34,831 bases of DNA from an uncultured Catenibacterium sp. Lineage in GTDB: Bacteria; Bacillota_I; Bacilli_A; Erysipelotrichales; Coprobacillaceae. The stretch lies in assembly GCA_900540685.1 (NCBI GenBank), contig UQGS01000020.1, positions 1-34,831 of the forward strand, in the 5' to 3' direction. The notes beneath the pieces are model-generated. The model did not search any database. It was not told the origin of the DNA and was given only the letters and a program-made list of their open reading frames with translations. A program made the translations under genes and the position numbers. Within the stretch, counting starts at the first letter, position 1. Every line of letters begins with the position of its first letter. This document shows, one piece after another, positions 16,801 through 24,616 of this stretch.

Positions 16801-16974
16801 AGTAGAACTGCTTTCACCATATAATGCGAATACAATGGCATCAAATATAGTGGTTTTACCTGCACCTGTATCTCCAGTAATTAAGAATAGGTTCTGGTTT
16901 GGTTCATTAAAATCAATGACTGTTTTATAGGCGTAGGAACCAAAGGCTTCCATTACGAGTTTAATAGGTTTCAT
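13825..16974 (-). CDS. sbcC: SbcC, SMC-like ATPase of the SbcCD nuclease
   Basis: The 1049-residue protein has the Rad50/SbcC layout. Walker A is GDTGAGKT at 34-41, long coiled coils flank the zinc hook CPVC at 534-537, the ABC signature LSGGES is at 953-958, and the Walker B region MFIDEGFGSLDD follows. With SbcD it opens DNA hairpins and processes double-strand ends and protein-blocked ends. The ATG comes one base after the sbcD stop and its ribosome site lies inside sbcD, so translation is coupled. Confidence 0.97.
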   Translation of the reverse strand: MKPIKLVMEAFGSYAYKTVIDFNEPNQNLFLITGDTGAGKTTIFDAIVFALYGESSSTLNKKTGILLQSQFASLDIKPYVELTFSQGYGDDEKIYTIHRIPQHYTYYKAGAKKGLRKEKAESGSIALMMPDGSEYPQKEANKKIIDIIQLTKEQFMQVAMIAQGEFMDVLRKTSNEKKEIFRKLFHTEIYNDIVEELNNRRKETEKSISDIKTRCMSEVGHIHVEDEDLTFLIEAIQRGEISYLDELVEKLKDYCISEQEALDKEKVSLKNVEKFKEEKKTSLEKARELIKDYTDLAEAKKSLAELNNQKEEVENNYQLSLKIEHAYNILQAYTSYTKDQKQYTETQNKLDNELKREPELRIQYESLKDEECSADVKHEEFVSQYTQEYDKAKKDLEYRKQLSIKEKDISNINKNIENSTKQLNLLNENKESLRLRQEKSQKELETLKDVEKEQVILESKHKEFKTKLDSYNQLVKDYNTISKKEKELTSTQNKYTSLSASYNEKNHLYEEANQLFLDAQAGLLARTLEEGIPCPVCGSIHHPRLASLQEGVIPTKEQLEDMRKEKDQAFVLVETESAKASSLQTSLNELKEKYKDDLTKLSTLLACDDTLQSLKDTLLNEKQLLSQQAEELKEKKSRFEFLTQELETIETQLNTFEEKVQTLTNTIHEYEVKRASLDSIIQELKNQLIYSSLEDAQNALSVLNKKKQEEDQTYKTFKQKVKTTKEVYDQCATLITTFKSSLPQLERSKDESYKFYTSLVEEYECDSWQELTSKYQKEDIQRFNQAYMNYSKNYASVSSKVETIEKRIKGQSLPQLDLLQAEYKEADDTYTNQLTQVQSLERIYLNNRDSLKNLDTIVSHAKEMIHKNHQLTTLYNQLSGNVSGSRMDLETYVQRTYLERILIEANNRFYDMSAGQYELHLKNIEQAGEGKNKGLDLMVYSFVTDSEREINTLSGGESFMAALSLALGMADEIKESASGIDLDIMFIDEGFGSLDDHSRDEAVKVLMEMSEGTKLIGIISHVSELKQEIEDQLVVSKDDHGSHVKWQIS

Positions 16975-16975
16975 G

Positions 16976-18118
16976 CTATACTCCTTTCACATGGTTGATG
17001 ATATCCTGTAATAAATCCTTTTCTTCTTCATCAACACCATTTAAGAAATCAGTACATAAAGAGAATGGATCCATCTTAACATCCTTCTTTACAACTGCCT
17101 GATAGTTATTCTTTCTTATGTTTTCTCTTCTTATTTCTAGTAATCTAGGAAACGCATTTTTTAGTTTTTCCTGCATTTCAAAGATATTGAGATCCTGTTT
17201 ATCAGTGAGTACAACTCTCACAAAATCATCACATGATTGATTTAGTACATCCTTAAGTTCTCCTTCTATGATTCTTAAATCATGAAGTGGTTTTAAAGGA
17301 AGTACCTGTGTTTCTACAACACCCTTTTCTTTCATTTCTATTTCTATAATTCCTTTATCCTGTCCTGCTTCACTCATAGAATAAGGTAAAGGTGTTCCAC
17401 AATAACGATAGACATCACTTCCTACCTTCATAGGCTTATGGATATGTCCTAATGCAGCATAGTCAAATGGAAGTAATACTTCTCCACTTACTTCATCTAT
17501 GTTACCAGCAGTACGTATTTCAGAGTCAGTTCGTTCTATGTCTTCTGCTTTCTTATTAACTGGTAGATAGAACTGGTGAGAAATAAATACGTTTCTATCC
17601 TTTGTATTCATTTCTTCTCTTTCTATAAGTTTTCTAAGTGTATCACTATAAGAGTAGTTTCTTCCATCGTTAGTACCAATGATGTTTTTAACCATGGAAG
17701 GTTTCACAAAAGGAAGAAGGTAGAAATGAACAGGTCCATAGTTGTCATTGAGTGTAACTTGTTCAATGAAGTCTTCTTCTTTTTCAGGAGGGTTACCTAC
17801 CATATAGAGGTTCTGTTTAAGTAGTACCTGTCTAAAACAATCTATTCTAGGGGCACTGTCATGATTACCAGAAATCATCATAATAGTAGATTGAGGTACT
17901 GCATCCTTTAAAGATGTCACAAAAGAGTCAAATAGACTCACTGCTTCAGCACTAGGAACAGCTTTATCATAAATATCACCTGCAATCATAATGACATCAG
18001 GTTGTCTATCTTTTGCGTATTGTACAATTCTATTAAGTATATATTGTTGGTCTTCCGTTAGGTCTCTATTCATTAGCTTTAAGCCAATATGGAGATCAGA
18101 GAGATGAAATAGTCTCAT
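16976..18118 (-). CDS. sbcD: SbcD, exonuclease subunit of SbcCD
   Basis: The 380-residue Mre11/SbcD-type phosphoesterase shows every metal-binding motif in order: SDLHIG (Asp8, His10), GDIYD, GNHDS, a later SHQFY and GHIHKP. The C-terminal capping domain is present. It supplies the nuclease active site of the SbcCD complex. AAAGGA lies 9 bases before the ATG. It is the first gene of the sbcD-sbcC pair, and the AAA ATPase gene upstream ends in a clear terminator. Confidence 0.97.
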   Translation of the reverse strand: MRLFHLSDLHIGLKLMNRDLTEDQQYILNRIVQYAKDRQPDVIMIAGDIYDKAVPSAEAVSLFDSFVTSLKDAVPQSTIMMISGNHDSAPRIDCFRQVLLKQNLYMVGNPPEKEEDFIEQVTLNDNYGPVHFYLLPFVKPSMVKNIIGTNDGRNYSYSDTLRKLIEREEMNTKDRNVFISHQFYLPVNKKAEDIERTDSEIRTAGNIDEVSGEVLLPFDYAALGHIHKPMKVGSDVYRYCGTPLPYSMSEAGQDKGIIEIEMKEKGVVETQVLPLKPLHDLRIIEGELKDVLNQSCDDFVRVVLTDKQDLNIFEMQEKLKNAFPRLLEIRRENIRKNNYQAVVKKDVKMDPFSLCTDFLNGVDEEEKDLLQDIINHVKGV

Positions 18119-18253
18119 TATTATTCGTCCTTTCTATAATCAAAGATATGTCTATTATACACCATCTCTATATCTTATGTCTTAAATACATGCTTGATAA
18201 TACCTTGAAATAGGTGTCATGAAAAAATAATATAAAATAGTTTGTAGTAAAAA

Positions 18254-18276
18254 AGAAACAGCACCCAGCTGTTTCT
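18254..18276 (-). terminator. intrinsic terminator of the AAA/DUF4143 gene
   Basis: A stem GAAACAGC/GCTGTTTC (18255-18262 with 18268-18275), 5-base loop and six T on the minus strand, 5 bases after the stop codon. Confidence 0.85.
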
Positions 18277-18280
18277 CCTA

Positions 18281-19573
18281 TTATCTATGAATAATTTCTG
18301 GATCAAGCAGAAAATCGTAGATATTTACAGTCAATATACCATAATCATCATAATAGGGCTGTACGATATCTTTTGTGATGATGATTTTTTTGAAAGAATC
18401 ATCAATCTTTCTAAATGGTCTAATTATCTTAGAACGTTCTGTTTCGTCAGGAAGTGAATAGACTGACTGAATATAATATCTAGAAGAGCCAAGATTACAC
18501 ACAAAATCAACTTCTAGTTGTTTACGAACAACCTTCCCTTCTTGATTTTTCTCACTTGTCGCAATAACACCTATATCTACATTAAAACCACGCATTCTTA
18601 ATTCATTATAGATTACATTCTCCATACAATAGTTTGGTTCTAATTGACGGAAATTTATTCTCGAATTACGTAATCCTAAATCAGAAAAATAATACTTCTT
18701 TGGTGTTTCTTTGTAGACTTTTCCCTTAATATCATATCTTTGAGCTGCCTCAATAAGGAATGAATCTTCAAAATAATCTATATATTTCTTAATAGTTTGA
18801 GAAGAAATCTTAGATTTCTTTTCTGACTTAATAGTATTCTTTAATTTTTCTGGATTAGTTAATAAACCAATAGATGAAGAAATAATGTTTAATAGTTCTC
18901 CTAGTTCTTCTTTATTTTTCAATTGAAAACGTTTAGTAATATGGCGAAGATATACTACATTTAACAAAAATTGTAGTACAGATACTTTCTCATTTTCATT
19001 TTCGCAAAGAACAACCCAAGGAATACCACCATACAACATATATTCCTCTAATCCTGCATATTTATCACCTTTATATACAGACATGAACTCTGCAAAACTA
19101 AGAGGATACATATGAACTACATCCCCTCTACCTGCAAACTGAGTTACTACACCTTTTGACAATAGTTTAGCGAAATTTCCTGTCACATATACATCCATAT
19201 TATCCTTACGAAGATAACCATTGAGAACTGATTCAAAACAATCTAACTCTTCAATTTCATCAAGCAGCAAATAATACATGCCTTCATCAATAACTTTAGA
19301 GCGTATATATGCCATAAATTTTTCTGAATCAACTCTATGTTTTTCTATTGGACTATGATGTCTTTCTCCAATCAAATATAGATCTTCACCTGAGTAAAAG
19401 TCAAAACAGATAATATGATCAGCATCTACACCACTTTCAATTAAGTGATTATAAAACAAATTTTTTAACAAATAAGATTTGCCACAATAGCGTATACCTG
19501 TAATGACCTTAATCAATCCGTTATTCTTTCTTTTAATCAACTTTTCAAGATAATAATCCCTGCGAATTTCCAT
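18281..19573 (-). CDS. AAA ATPase with DUF4143 domain
   Basis: A 431-residue protein of the widespread AAA_14/DUF4143 group. ITGIRYCGKSYLLKNL near residues 23-38 is the Walker A region, YLLLDEIEEL near 105 is Walker B, and VYVTGNFAKLLS is the sensor region. The C-terminal DUF4143 part has a nuclease-like core ending in RKQLEVDFVC. The biological role is unknown; these genes are scattered and often strain-specific. AGGAGG lies 7 bases before the ATG at 19573 and 4 before one at 19576; either could be used. Confidence 0.85.
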   Translation of the reverse strand: MEIRRDYYLEKLIKRKNNGLIKVITGIRYCGKSYLLKNLFYNHLIESGVDADHIICFDFYSGEDLYLIGERHHSPIEKHRVDSEKFMAYIRSKVIDEGMYYLLLDEIEELDCFESVLNGYLRKDNMDVYVTGNFAKLLSKGVVTQFAGRGDVVHMYPLSFAEFMSVYKGDKYAGLEEYMLYGGIPWVVLCENENEKVSVLQFLLNVVYLRHITKRFQLKNKEELGELLNIISSSIGLLTNPEKLKNTIKSEKKSKISSQTIKKYIDYFEDSFLIEAAQRYDIKGKVYKETPKKYYFSDLGLRNSRINFRQLEPNYCMENVIYNELRMRGFNVDIGVIATSEKNQEGKVVRKQLEVDFVCNLGSSRYYIQSVYSLPDETERSKIIRPFRKIDDSFKKIIITKDIVQPYYDDYGILTVNIYDFLLDPEIIHR

Positions 19574-19626
19574 CATCAAGCCTCCTTTACAATAGATTTC
19601 TGCATGTATTTACAGTTTTCCAGTCT

Positions 19627-19655
19627 AAAAAAGAAAACAACAACCCGCTGTTTCC
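19627..19655 (-). terminator. probable terminator of the 49-residue antitoxin-like gene
   Basis: An imperfect 7-bp stem (33-39 with 49-55 of 196xx, one mismatch) and 9-base loop, then six T on the minus strand, just past the stop at 19662. Weaker than its neighbours. Confidence 0.5.
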
Positions 19656-19661
19656 CTTGTA

Positions 19662-19811
19662 TTAAATTCCAAATTCTTTCTTTAGCTCTTGATCTACTTC
19701 ATCTGCAGTAAATGTTTTACCTTCTTTAATAGATTCAATACCTTTTCTTAATTCTGCGTCTAATTCTTCCTGAGTCATACCACCAATGGTAGTTGGTTTT
19801 GTATATGTCAT
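19662..19811 (-). CDS. small antitoxin-like protein, 49 residues, no toxin beside it
   Basis: The frame from the ATG at 19811 reads MTYTKPTTIGGMTQEELD and continues through an acidic helix to EVDQELKKEFGI. AAGAGGTGA precedes the ATG. The TIGGMTQEELDAEL start and the late ELKKEFGI tail match the small RelB/ParD-like antitoxins that pair with RelE/ParE toxins in gut Firmicutes. The space on either side holds no toxin: the AAA/DUF4143 gene lies downstream, and 75 empty bases then the zinc-ribbon gene lie upstream. It is a small gene that automated callers with a 60-residue limit would skip. The antitoxin assignment is by pattern only. Confidence 0.72.
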   Translation of the reverse strand: MTYTKPTTIGGMTQEELDAELRKGIESIKEGKTFTADEVDQELKKEFGI

Positions 19812-19886
19812 ATCAATCACCTCTTGAGTCTATAATAGGCAGTTATAATGCATATTACAAGCAAAAAAGACAAAAGAATAAATTTA

Positions 19887-20255
19887 TTATACTGTAAACA
19901 ATAATACTACAAAACCAATAAGTACAAATAATATAGGTAAGATAATCGCAATAAATTTATTAGATGATTTCTTATACCAATAAGGGATGAGTGATAAGCC
20001 AAATAGTATAAAACTCGCCGCAAATAGATAATCACCTTCCATCATACCTACACAACCAAATAAGGCTATACATACGCCAATAAGAGTACGAATGATATCA
20101 GATATAAGACGTACAGACCCTACTGCTTTCTTCTGTATTCTTTTTCTTTTCATCTTCTTTTCGTATCTTGTATATTCATTATCTAGAGTACTACCACATA
20201 CAGGACATTTCTTCATGCCTGGTTCTACTCTACAACCACATTTAGGACAGATCAT
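19887..20255 (-). CDS. zinc-ribbon membrane protein
   Basis: A 122-residue protein. It opens with a double zinc ribbon CPKCG...CPVCG (residues 3-21), then a very basic linker, then three hydrophobic segments (about 50-68, 77-93, 100-121). Zinc-ribbon membrane proteins of this kind are common in Firmicutes and mostly uncharacterised. Its ATG shares one base with the stop codon of the upstream GNAT gene (TAATG), so the pair is translationally coupled. Confidence 0.78.
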   Translation of the reverse strand: MICPKCGCRVEPGMKKCPVCGSTLDNEYTRYEKKMKRKRIQKKAVGSVRLISDIIRTLIGVCIALFGCVGMMEGDYLFAASFILFGLSLIPYWYKKSSNKFIAIILPILFVLIGFVVLLFTV

Positions 20256-20737
20256 TATTTCACCTTCTCATAAGCTATTCTAGGTGTACCATCTGCTATA
20301 TAGATGATTCCTGTTTCTTTAAAACCATTTCTTAATATCACTTTCTGCATGACCTTATTATCTTCATGTGTATCAACTCTTAAGTGTGTACATTTCGTGC
20401 TACAGAAGTCCACTGCTTTCTTAAACACCTGATGCATAGTACCATCACTCGCAATACGATGAATCGTACCATAAGTACTATCATCAAGCCATGTGCCTTC
20501 TATTTCTTTATATGTAGGATCATCCCCGATAATAAACGCAAATACACTATGTATAATAGAGTCTTCTTCCATGACAAAGAGTTGATGTTTATGAATATCT
20601 TCTTCTAATACTTTCACATCAGGATAACTGCTATTCCACTGATGTGGGTTACCTGTTTGTCTCATAAATGCTTTCGCAATATCATATATTTCTAATATTC
20701 TTTCTATATCTTCTATTCTTGCTTCTCTAATAATCAT
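20255..20737 (-). CDS. GNAT family acetyltransferase
   Basis: A 160-residue protein with a GNAT fold: an N-terminal IIREARIEDIERILEIY, a central HRIASDGTMHQVFKKAVDFC that corresponds to the acetyl-CoA site region, and LRVDTHEDNKVMQKVILRNGF, the typical C-terminal helix and strand. The canonical R/QxxGxG/A loop is not well formed (SDGTMHQ), which is seen in some members. The substrate is unknown. GGGAGG lies upstream of the ATG. It is coupled to the downstream zinc-ribbon gene. Confidence 0.85.
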   Translation of the reverse strand: MIIREARIEDIERILEIYDIAKAFMRQTGNPHQWNSSYPDVKVLEEDIHKHQLFVMEEDSIIHSVFAFIIGDDPTYKEIEGTWLDDSTYGTIHRIASDGTMHQVFKKAVDFCSTKCTHLRVDTHEDNKVMQKVILRNGFKETGIIYIADGTPRIAYEKVK

Positions 20738-20794
20738 GATTCATCCTCCCTACCACAATTTAATCAAACAGAGTTAATCTCTGTCAATATGTAA

Positions 20795-20813
20795 AACAGG
20801 AGAAGCTCCTGTT
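20795..20813 (-). terminator. probable terminator of the MATE gene at 20.85-22.2 kb
   Basis: A perfect 8-bp stem AACAGGAG/CTCCTGTT (20795-20802 with 20806-20813), 3-base loop and a short T-run on the minus strand, 38 bases past the stop codon. Confidence 0.6.
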
Positions 20814-20850
20814 AACCTTTAGATGTATCACTTAATACCAACATATTTCA

Positions 20851-22200
20851 TTATAATACTCCCTCAAAACTTAACAGATTATGTTTATTCATTTTGTAGT
20901 ATACTAATCCCACTATATCCGCAAGTGCCCAGCCTATTGGAACCGACCACCATATACCAATGACTCCTAGTGCTGGTATAGAAGATAAGATATAAGCTAA
21001 AGCAACTCTAGTACCAAGTGAGAATACTGTAAGAACAACACTCATACCTGGTCTTCCTAAGGCACGATATAAACCATATAACAAGAATAAACAGCCTATA
21101 CCAATATAGAATGCACCTTCTATACGTAAGTAGCGTACACCTTCTAAAATAATGCTTGTTTCTTTGGCATCTACAAAGATCATCATTAAAGGTTTCGCAA
21201 ATATATAAACGAGAATAGAAATGACTATACAAAATATTGAAGAGATACGAACAGCTTCTTTGAGTCCTTTTTGTATTCTTTCTTTTTCTTTGGCTCCATA
21301 GTTTTGGGCAATGAATGTAGAAAAGGCATTTCCAAAGTCCTGTACTGGCATATAGGCAAAGGCATCTATTTTTACTGCAGCTGCAAAGGCAGCCATAACA
21401 ACTGTACCAAAGCTATTGACTAATCCTTGTACCATTAATATGCCTAGATTCATGACTGATTGCTGGATACAAGTAAGAAGTGAGAAAGAGATGATCTGAT
21501 TGATTCTTTCTTTTTTAAGATAACTTAGTTTAAAGATAACTGATACTTCTTTATATTTAAGAAGTGTATAAAGCATGATGCCTATACCTGATACATATTG
21601 AGACAATACTGTCGCAAGTGCCGCACCTCCTACTCCCATCTTTAATACAAGGACAAAATAGAGATCTAGAATAATATTTAAGATAGAAGAAATGGCAAGA
21701 AAGATAAGTGGAATGACTGAATTACCTATAGATCTTAAATAAGCCGAAAAGAAGTTATATAGGAATATCGCAATAATACCCACAAAGATATATAAGAGAT
21801 AACACTTCATATCACCCCATACTTCATGGGGAACTCTTAAGAAGAGTTTTAAAGCATCTAGACATATATAAACAATGATATTAAGTAATATGGATATGAA
21901 GGCGATAAAGAAGAAGGATGCACATAGATCTTGCTTTAATCCTTTTTGATCTCTTTGTCCAAATCTAATAGAAAAGAGTGCACCACTACCCATACATAAG
22001 CCTAATATAATAGATGTAATAAAGGTCATTAGAGTAAAAGAAGAACCGACTGCAGCTAAAGCTGTTTTTCCTAAGAACTGCCCTACTATTAAAGTATCTG
22101 CAATGTTGTAACATTGTTGTAAGAGGTCTCCTAGTATCATAGGTATCGCAAACAACAACATTGATTTTACAACAGGTTCTTTTGTAAGATCTTTATTCAT
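20851..22200 (-). CDS. MATE family multidrug/Na+ exporter
   Basis: A 449-residue membrane protein with about 12 hydrophobic segments in two six-helix halves. The start PVVKSMLLFAIPMILGDLL and the DTLIVGQFLG segment are typical of MATE transporters. They export cationic drugs or other compounds in exchange for Na+ or H+. I start it at the ATG at 22200, the position of the usual family N-terminus; the open frame extends 13 codons further, but those lie in the flank of the TnpB element. The insertion just upstream may have changed its promoter. Confidence 0.9.
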   Translation of the reverse strand: MNKDLTKEPVVKSMLLFAIPMILGDLLQQCYNIADTLIVGQFLGKTALAAVGSSFTLMTFITSIILGLCMGSGALFSIRFGQRDQKGLKQDLCASFFFIAFISILLNIIVYICLDALKLFLRVPHEVWGDMKCYLLYIFVGIIAIFLYNFFSAYLRSIGNSVIPLIFLAISSILNIILDLYFVLVLKMGVGGAALATVLSQYVSGIGIMLYTLLKYKEVSVIFKLSYLKKERINQIISFSLLTCIQQSVMNLGILMVQGLVNSFGTVVMAAFAAAVKIDAFAYMPVQDFGNAFSTFIAQNYGAKEKERIQKGLKEAVRISSIFCIVISILVYIFAKPLMMIFVDAKETSIILEGVRYLRIEGAFYIGIGCLFLLYGLYRALGRPGMSVVLTVFSLGTRVALAYILSSIPALGVIGIWWSVPIGWALADIVGLVYYKMNKHNLLSFEGVL

Positions 22201-22244
22201 TATATGCCTGCCACTCAAAATGTGATTAAATATACTCACATCGA

Positions 22245-22392
22245 GATAATGTAAGTTCTCACGAACATTACTTACTATGTCATCGTGTATGCTTTGGATT
22301 GACCGAAATCATATCTACTCACAAGTTCTAGTACACTTCATAGTCGTAAATTCCCGAAATAGCCTTCGGTACACACCTACGCTTGCGTTTGT
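22245..22392 (-). ncRNA. candidate TnpB guide RNA (omega RNA / reRNA) and right end of the element
   Basis: The 150 bases after the tnpB stop hold no gene but carry several small hairpins in order: ACGCAAGCGT, CCGAA-GGCTAT-TTCGG and GTAA..GTTC-GTGA-GAAC-TTAC near 22258-22285. TnpB proteins are known to use an RNA from the 3' end of tnpB and the right end of the element, with the guide taken from the flanking DNA. Ends were not fixed from this sequence. The likely guide would come from the leader of the MATE gene. Confidence 0.45.
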
Positions 22393-23556
22393 TTATGCAA
22401 CTTCGTAAGTTGTAGCATCTCTCAGATTAAGTGCAGCATTGAAATCTCTGTCTTCGATATAACCACAATCACATCTGAAAACTCTATCTGAAAGATTTAA
22501 ATCTTTCTTGATACTTTTACAGCAATGACATGTCTTAGATGATGGGAACCATCTATCTACAACTCGAAGTTCAATTCCATTCTCTTTGCATTTAGCTTCA
22601 AGCTTTGTTTTAAATTCATAAAACTTCTGCGAAGCAACTGCCTTTGAAAGATGCTTGTTCTTCATCATTCCTGATACGTTTAGATCTTCAATCGTTATAT
22701 AAGATGGCTTGGTTTTCACTATCTCTGCGATTATCTTATTGATGTAATCAGTACGAATATTGTCAATTCTATGATGAAGCTTCTGTATCTTAAGCCTTTG
22801 TTTTTGTATATTTCTTTTTTGAGTGGACCCTCCTTTCTTTAGATTTTCATACTTTCGAGAAAGACTTCTCTGTTCTCGAATAAGCTTTTTTTCAAGCTTC
22901 CTTAATTTTGCAGATTTGTTGATGTTCTTATAAGTCTTTCCATTAGAGACAACCGCAAAGTCCTTTAATCCAAGGTCAATGCCAATTCCTTCACTGGAAT
23001 TACTGACTATCCTTTTATCTGGGACTTCTATAAGAACTGAAACATAGTATCTGTCAGCTTTTATAGAGACATGACCGCTCTTAATTACATATCCGTTTTT
23101 TGTTGTGGGAATATATCCTTTCTCTTTGATGCGGACCCAGCCAAGTGACGGAATCTTAATTCTGTGTCTTTCGCAAAGGCAATCTTTTGAATTATTCCTT
23201 ACAAAATACATCTTCACATTAGATTTGCCTTTCTTTTTAAATTTTGGAAAGGCAGTCTTATGATTAAAGAAGTTTTCAAATGCGGTCTGTCCGTTATTTA
23301 CTGCCTGTGTTACCGATTTTGAATAAGCTTCCTTGATCCAGGAATATTCTGGATGGCTCGGAAGAAACTCATTGTTGAGCCATACTCTAAACTGGTTGCT
23401 GCTCATAAACTTTTTGCCACTTTCATAAAGTTCCTTATTATGAGCAAGATAGAAGTTATAGATAAATCTGCAAGTACCTATTGTTTTACGAATCTTGACT
23501 TTCTGCTCTTCTGTTGGATTTATTTCCGTCTTGAAACTCTTCAGCAATTTCCTCAT
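22393..23556 (-). CDS. tnpB: TnpB RNA-guided nuclease
   Basis: A 387-residue TnpB, full length. The RuvC-like nuclease residues are all present: Asp194 in GIDLG, Glu290 in TIEDL, and Asp371 in DRDFNAA. The zinc finger has CHCC at 343-346 and CDC at 362-364. TnpB cuts DNA beside a short motif, guided by an RNA made from the element's own end; this helps the element persist after excision. The ATG has AGAAAGGG upstream. No frameshift or stop is seen, so it is probably functional although the neighbouring transposase is broken. Confidence 0.95.
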   Translation of the reverse strand: MRKLLKSFKTEINPTEEQKVKIRKTIGTCRFIYNFYLAHNKELYESGKKFMSSNQFRVWLNNEFLPSHPEYSWIKEAYSKSVTQAVNNGQTAFENFFNHKTAFPKFKKKGKSNVKMYFVRNNSKDCLCERHRIKIPSLGWVRIKEKGYIPTTKNGYVIKSGHVSIKADRYYVSVLIEVPDKRIVSNSSEGIGIDLGLKDFAVVSNGKTYKNINKSAKLRKLEKKLIREQRSLSRKYENLKKGGSTQKRNIQKQRLKIQKLHHRIDNIRTDYINKIIAEIVKTKPSYITIEDLNVSGMMKNKHLSKAVASQKFYEFKTKLEAKCKENGIELRVVDRWFPSSKTCHCCKSIKKDLNLSDRVFRCDCGYIEDRDFNAALNLRDATTYEVA

Positions 23557-23573
23557 CCCTTTCTATCTGTTTT

Positions 23574-23585
23574 TTTATACTTACG
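23574..23585. repeat. 12-bp repeat shared with 24069-24080 (left-end signature)
   Basis: TTTATACTTACG occurs here, upstream of tnpB, and exactly again at 24069-24080, upstream of the fossil tnpA, in the same orientation and at a similar distance from the gene start. It may mark the left end of two related insertions. Confidence 0.5.
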
Positions 23586-23710
23586 AAGCCCCTGCAACTG
23601 GCAGGAGAACACATGAAGTATTGAAACAATATCCTGCATGAATTCTCCATCTGATTTCTAATCTAATTATAGTACAAATGGAAAATCTATGCATCAAGTT
23701 CAGCTTCATG

Positions 23711-23730
23711 AACGCCGTTTAATAGGCGTT
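23711..23730. repeat. small hairpin in the gene-free stretch between tnpB and the tnpA fossil
   Basis: AACGCC (23711-23716) and GGCGTT (23725-23730) with an 8-base loop. The surrounding 23606-23815 holds no gene that I can see; it is AT-rich and probably residual element DNA. Confidence 0.5.
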
Positions 23731-23815
23731 AATAAAATTTAATTTTCGCTAACTTGTGGTTTGTGGGTATTCAAATAATTCTTTTACTTTACAAAATCTA
23801 TCTTAAAAATGCAAC

Positions 23816-23980
23816 TTGATTTAGTAAATGCTGATTATAAGTATAATAATGCCTATTAGTTTAGGTTCGATTTGCCTTTAAAGTTCCTTTTCTATCTCAA
23901 CGTTATAATATCTTAACAGATACGCCTAAAAGTTCAGCAAAATCCTTTGGTTTATAATTTGTAATATTTGATGTGTTCAT
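23816..23980 (-). pseudogene. fossil of an IS607-type serine recombinase (tnpA), N-terminal part
   Basis: Reading from the ATG at 23980 gives NYKPKDFAELLGVSVK, then stops, then DRKGTLKANRT, a stop, and TNRHYYTYNQ, all in one frame. This is the MerR-like DNA-binding start of IS607-family TnpA (usual pattern KTLQRWDREGTLKA...TNRRYYTYDQY). Three in-frame stops (codons 26, 28 and 40) interrupt it. The first two are consistent with CAA to TAA and TGG to TGA changes; the third is not a single-base change of the usual codon. The catalytic domain is missing, so it is a dead gene. It lies upstream of tnpB in the same orientation, as tnpA does in IS607 elements. Confidence 0.85.
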
Positions 23981-24013
23981 TTTAACGCTCTTCTTTGAGC
24001 AGATTTGAACACA
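23972..24013. repeat. nested inverted repeat over the fossil tnpA start
   Basis: Outer arms TGTGTTCA (23972-23979) and TGAACACA (24006-24013), inner arms GCTC (23987-23990) and GAGC (23997-24000). In RNA the tnpA start would sit in the stem, so it could limit its translation, or it could be part of the element end. Confidence 0.55.
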
Positions 24014-24068
24014 TTTAATCACAATAGTCAATATCTTTAGTTACTTATATTTTCCTCCTTTTCGTAAG

Positions 24069-24080
24069 TTTATACTTACG
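24069..24080. repeat. second copy of the 12-bp left-end repeat, in a perfect hairpin
   Basis: TTTATACTTACG again; with the bases before it, CGTAAGT (24063-24069) and ACTTACG (24074-24080) form a perfect hairpin. It probably marks the left end of the fossil element. Confidence 0.5.
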
Positions 24081-24144
24081 TTATGTAATAACTATAGTAT
24101 AATAGTATGCTTATATCAACTTGTGATTTATTGGAATGATAGGT

Positions 24145-24602
24145 ATGTACTTAAATGGTTTAGATGAGTTAGATCAGATGATTATACAATTATTAGTAAA
24201 GAATGCCCATATGTCTTATTCTGATATAGGAGAAAAGATAGGTATATCGAGAGTAGCTATTAAAGCACGTATTCAGGCTTTAGAAAATAAAGGAATATTG
24301 AAGAATATACAACGATTATTAATCCTCAGAAGATCAGTGGTGCCGTATCTTGCTATTTTGAGATAGAAACGAAACCGGATTCTTTTAAAGAAGTAATAGA
24401 TATATTAAATAAGAATGATATAGTGACTCAGATTTATAGAGTAACTGGCAGAAATAAACTACATGTACATGCAGTGGCATCTTCTAATGAAGAGATGGAA
24501 CATTTTCTTCACGATGTAATAGATACACTTCCTGGTGTGTTAAGCTGCAGCTGTAATACGATATTATCACGTGTAAAGGATATTAAAGGATTAAGACTAT
24601 AA
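24145..24602 (+). pseudogene. Lrp/AsnC family regulator with a single-base frameshift
   Basis: Residues 1-55 from the ATG at 24145 give the helix-turn-helix domain (LDELDQMIIQLLVKNAHMSY and IGISRVAIKARIQALE). At about 24300 the frame fails and ends at 24366. In another frame the rest continues without a break: EYTTIINPQKISGAVS, then YRVTGRNKLHVHAVASS, then the end at 24602. Together they are about 152 residues, the normal Lrp/AsnC size. The break fits loss of one G in a TTGGAAGAA-like run. Either the gene is recently dead, or there is a sequencing error. Lrp proteins sense amino acids and regulate transport or metabolism. Confidence 0.85.
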
Positions 24603-24616
24603 TAGGTTTATAATAA

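Larger units (their letters stand above)
22245..23605 (-). mobile_element. tnpB-carrying IS element (IS605/IS607 group), no intact transposase
   Basis: The unit contains tnpB, a structured right flank and a left flank with a CCTGC-AACTG-GCAGG hairpin (23591-23605). No tnpA lies within it; only a fossil IS607-type tnpA is found further upstream (23816-23980). It is inserted just ahead of the MATE gene. Exact ends are uncertain. Confidence 0.6.

Noticed and set aside
22201..22239. Longer N-terminus for the MATE exporter
   Set aside because: The 13 extra codons start from a GTG and lie in the flank of the TnpB element; family members begin at the ATG at 22200.
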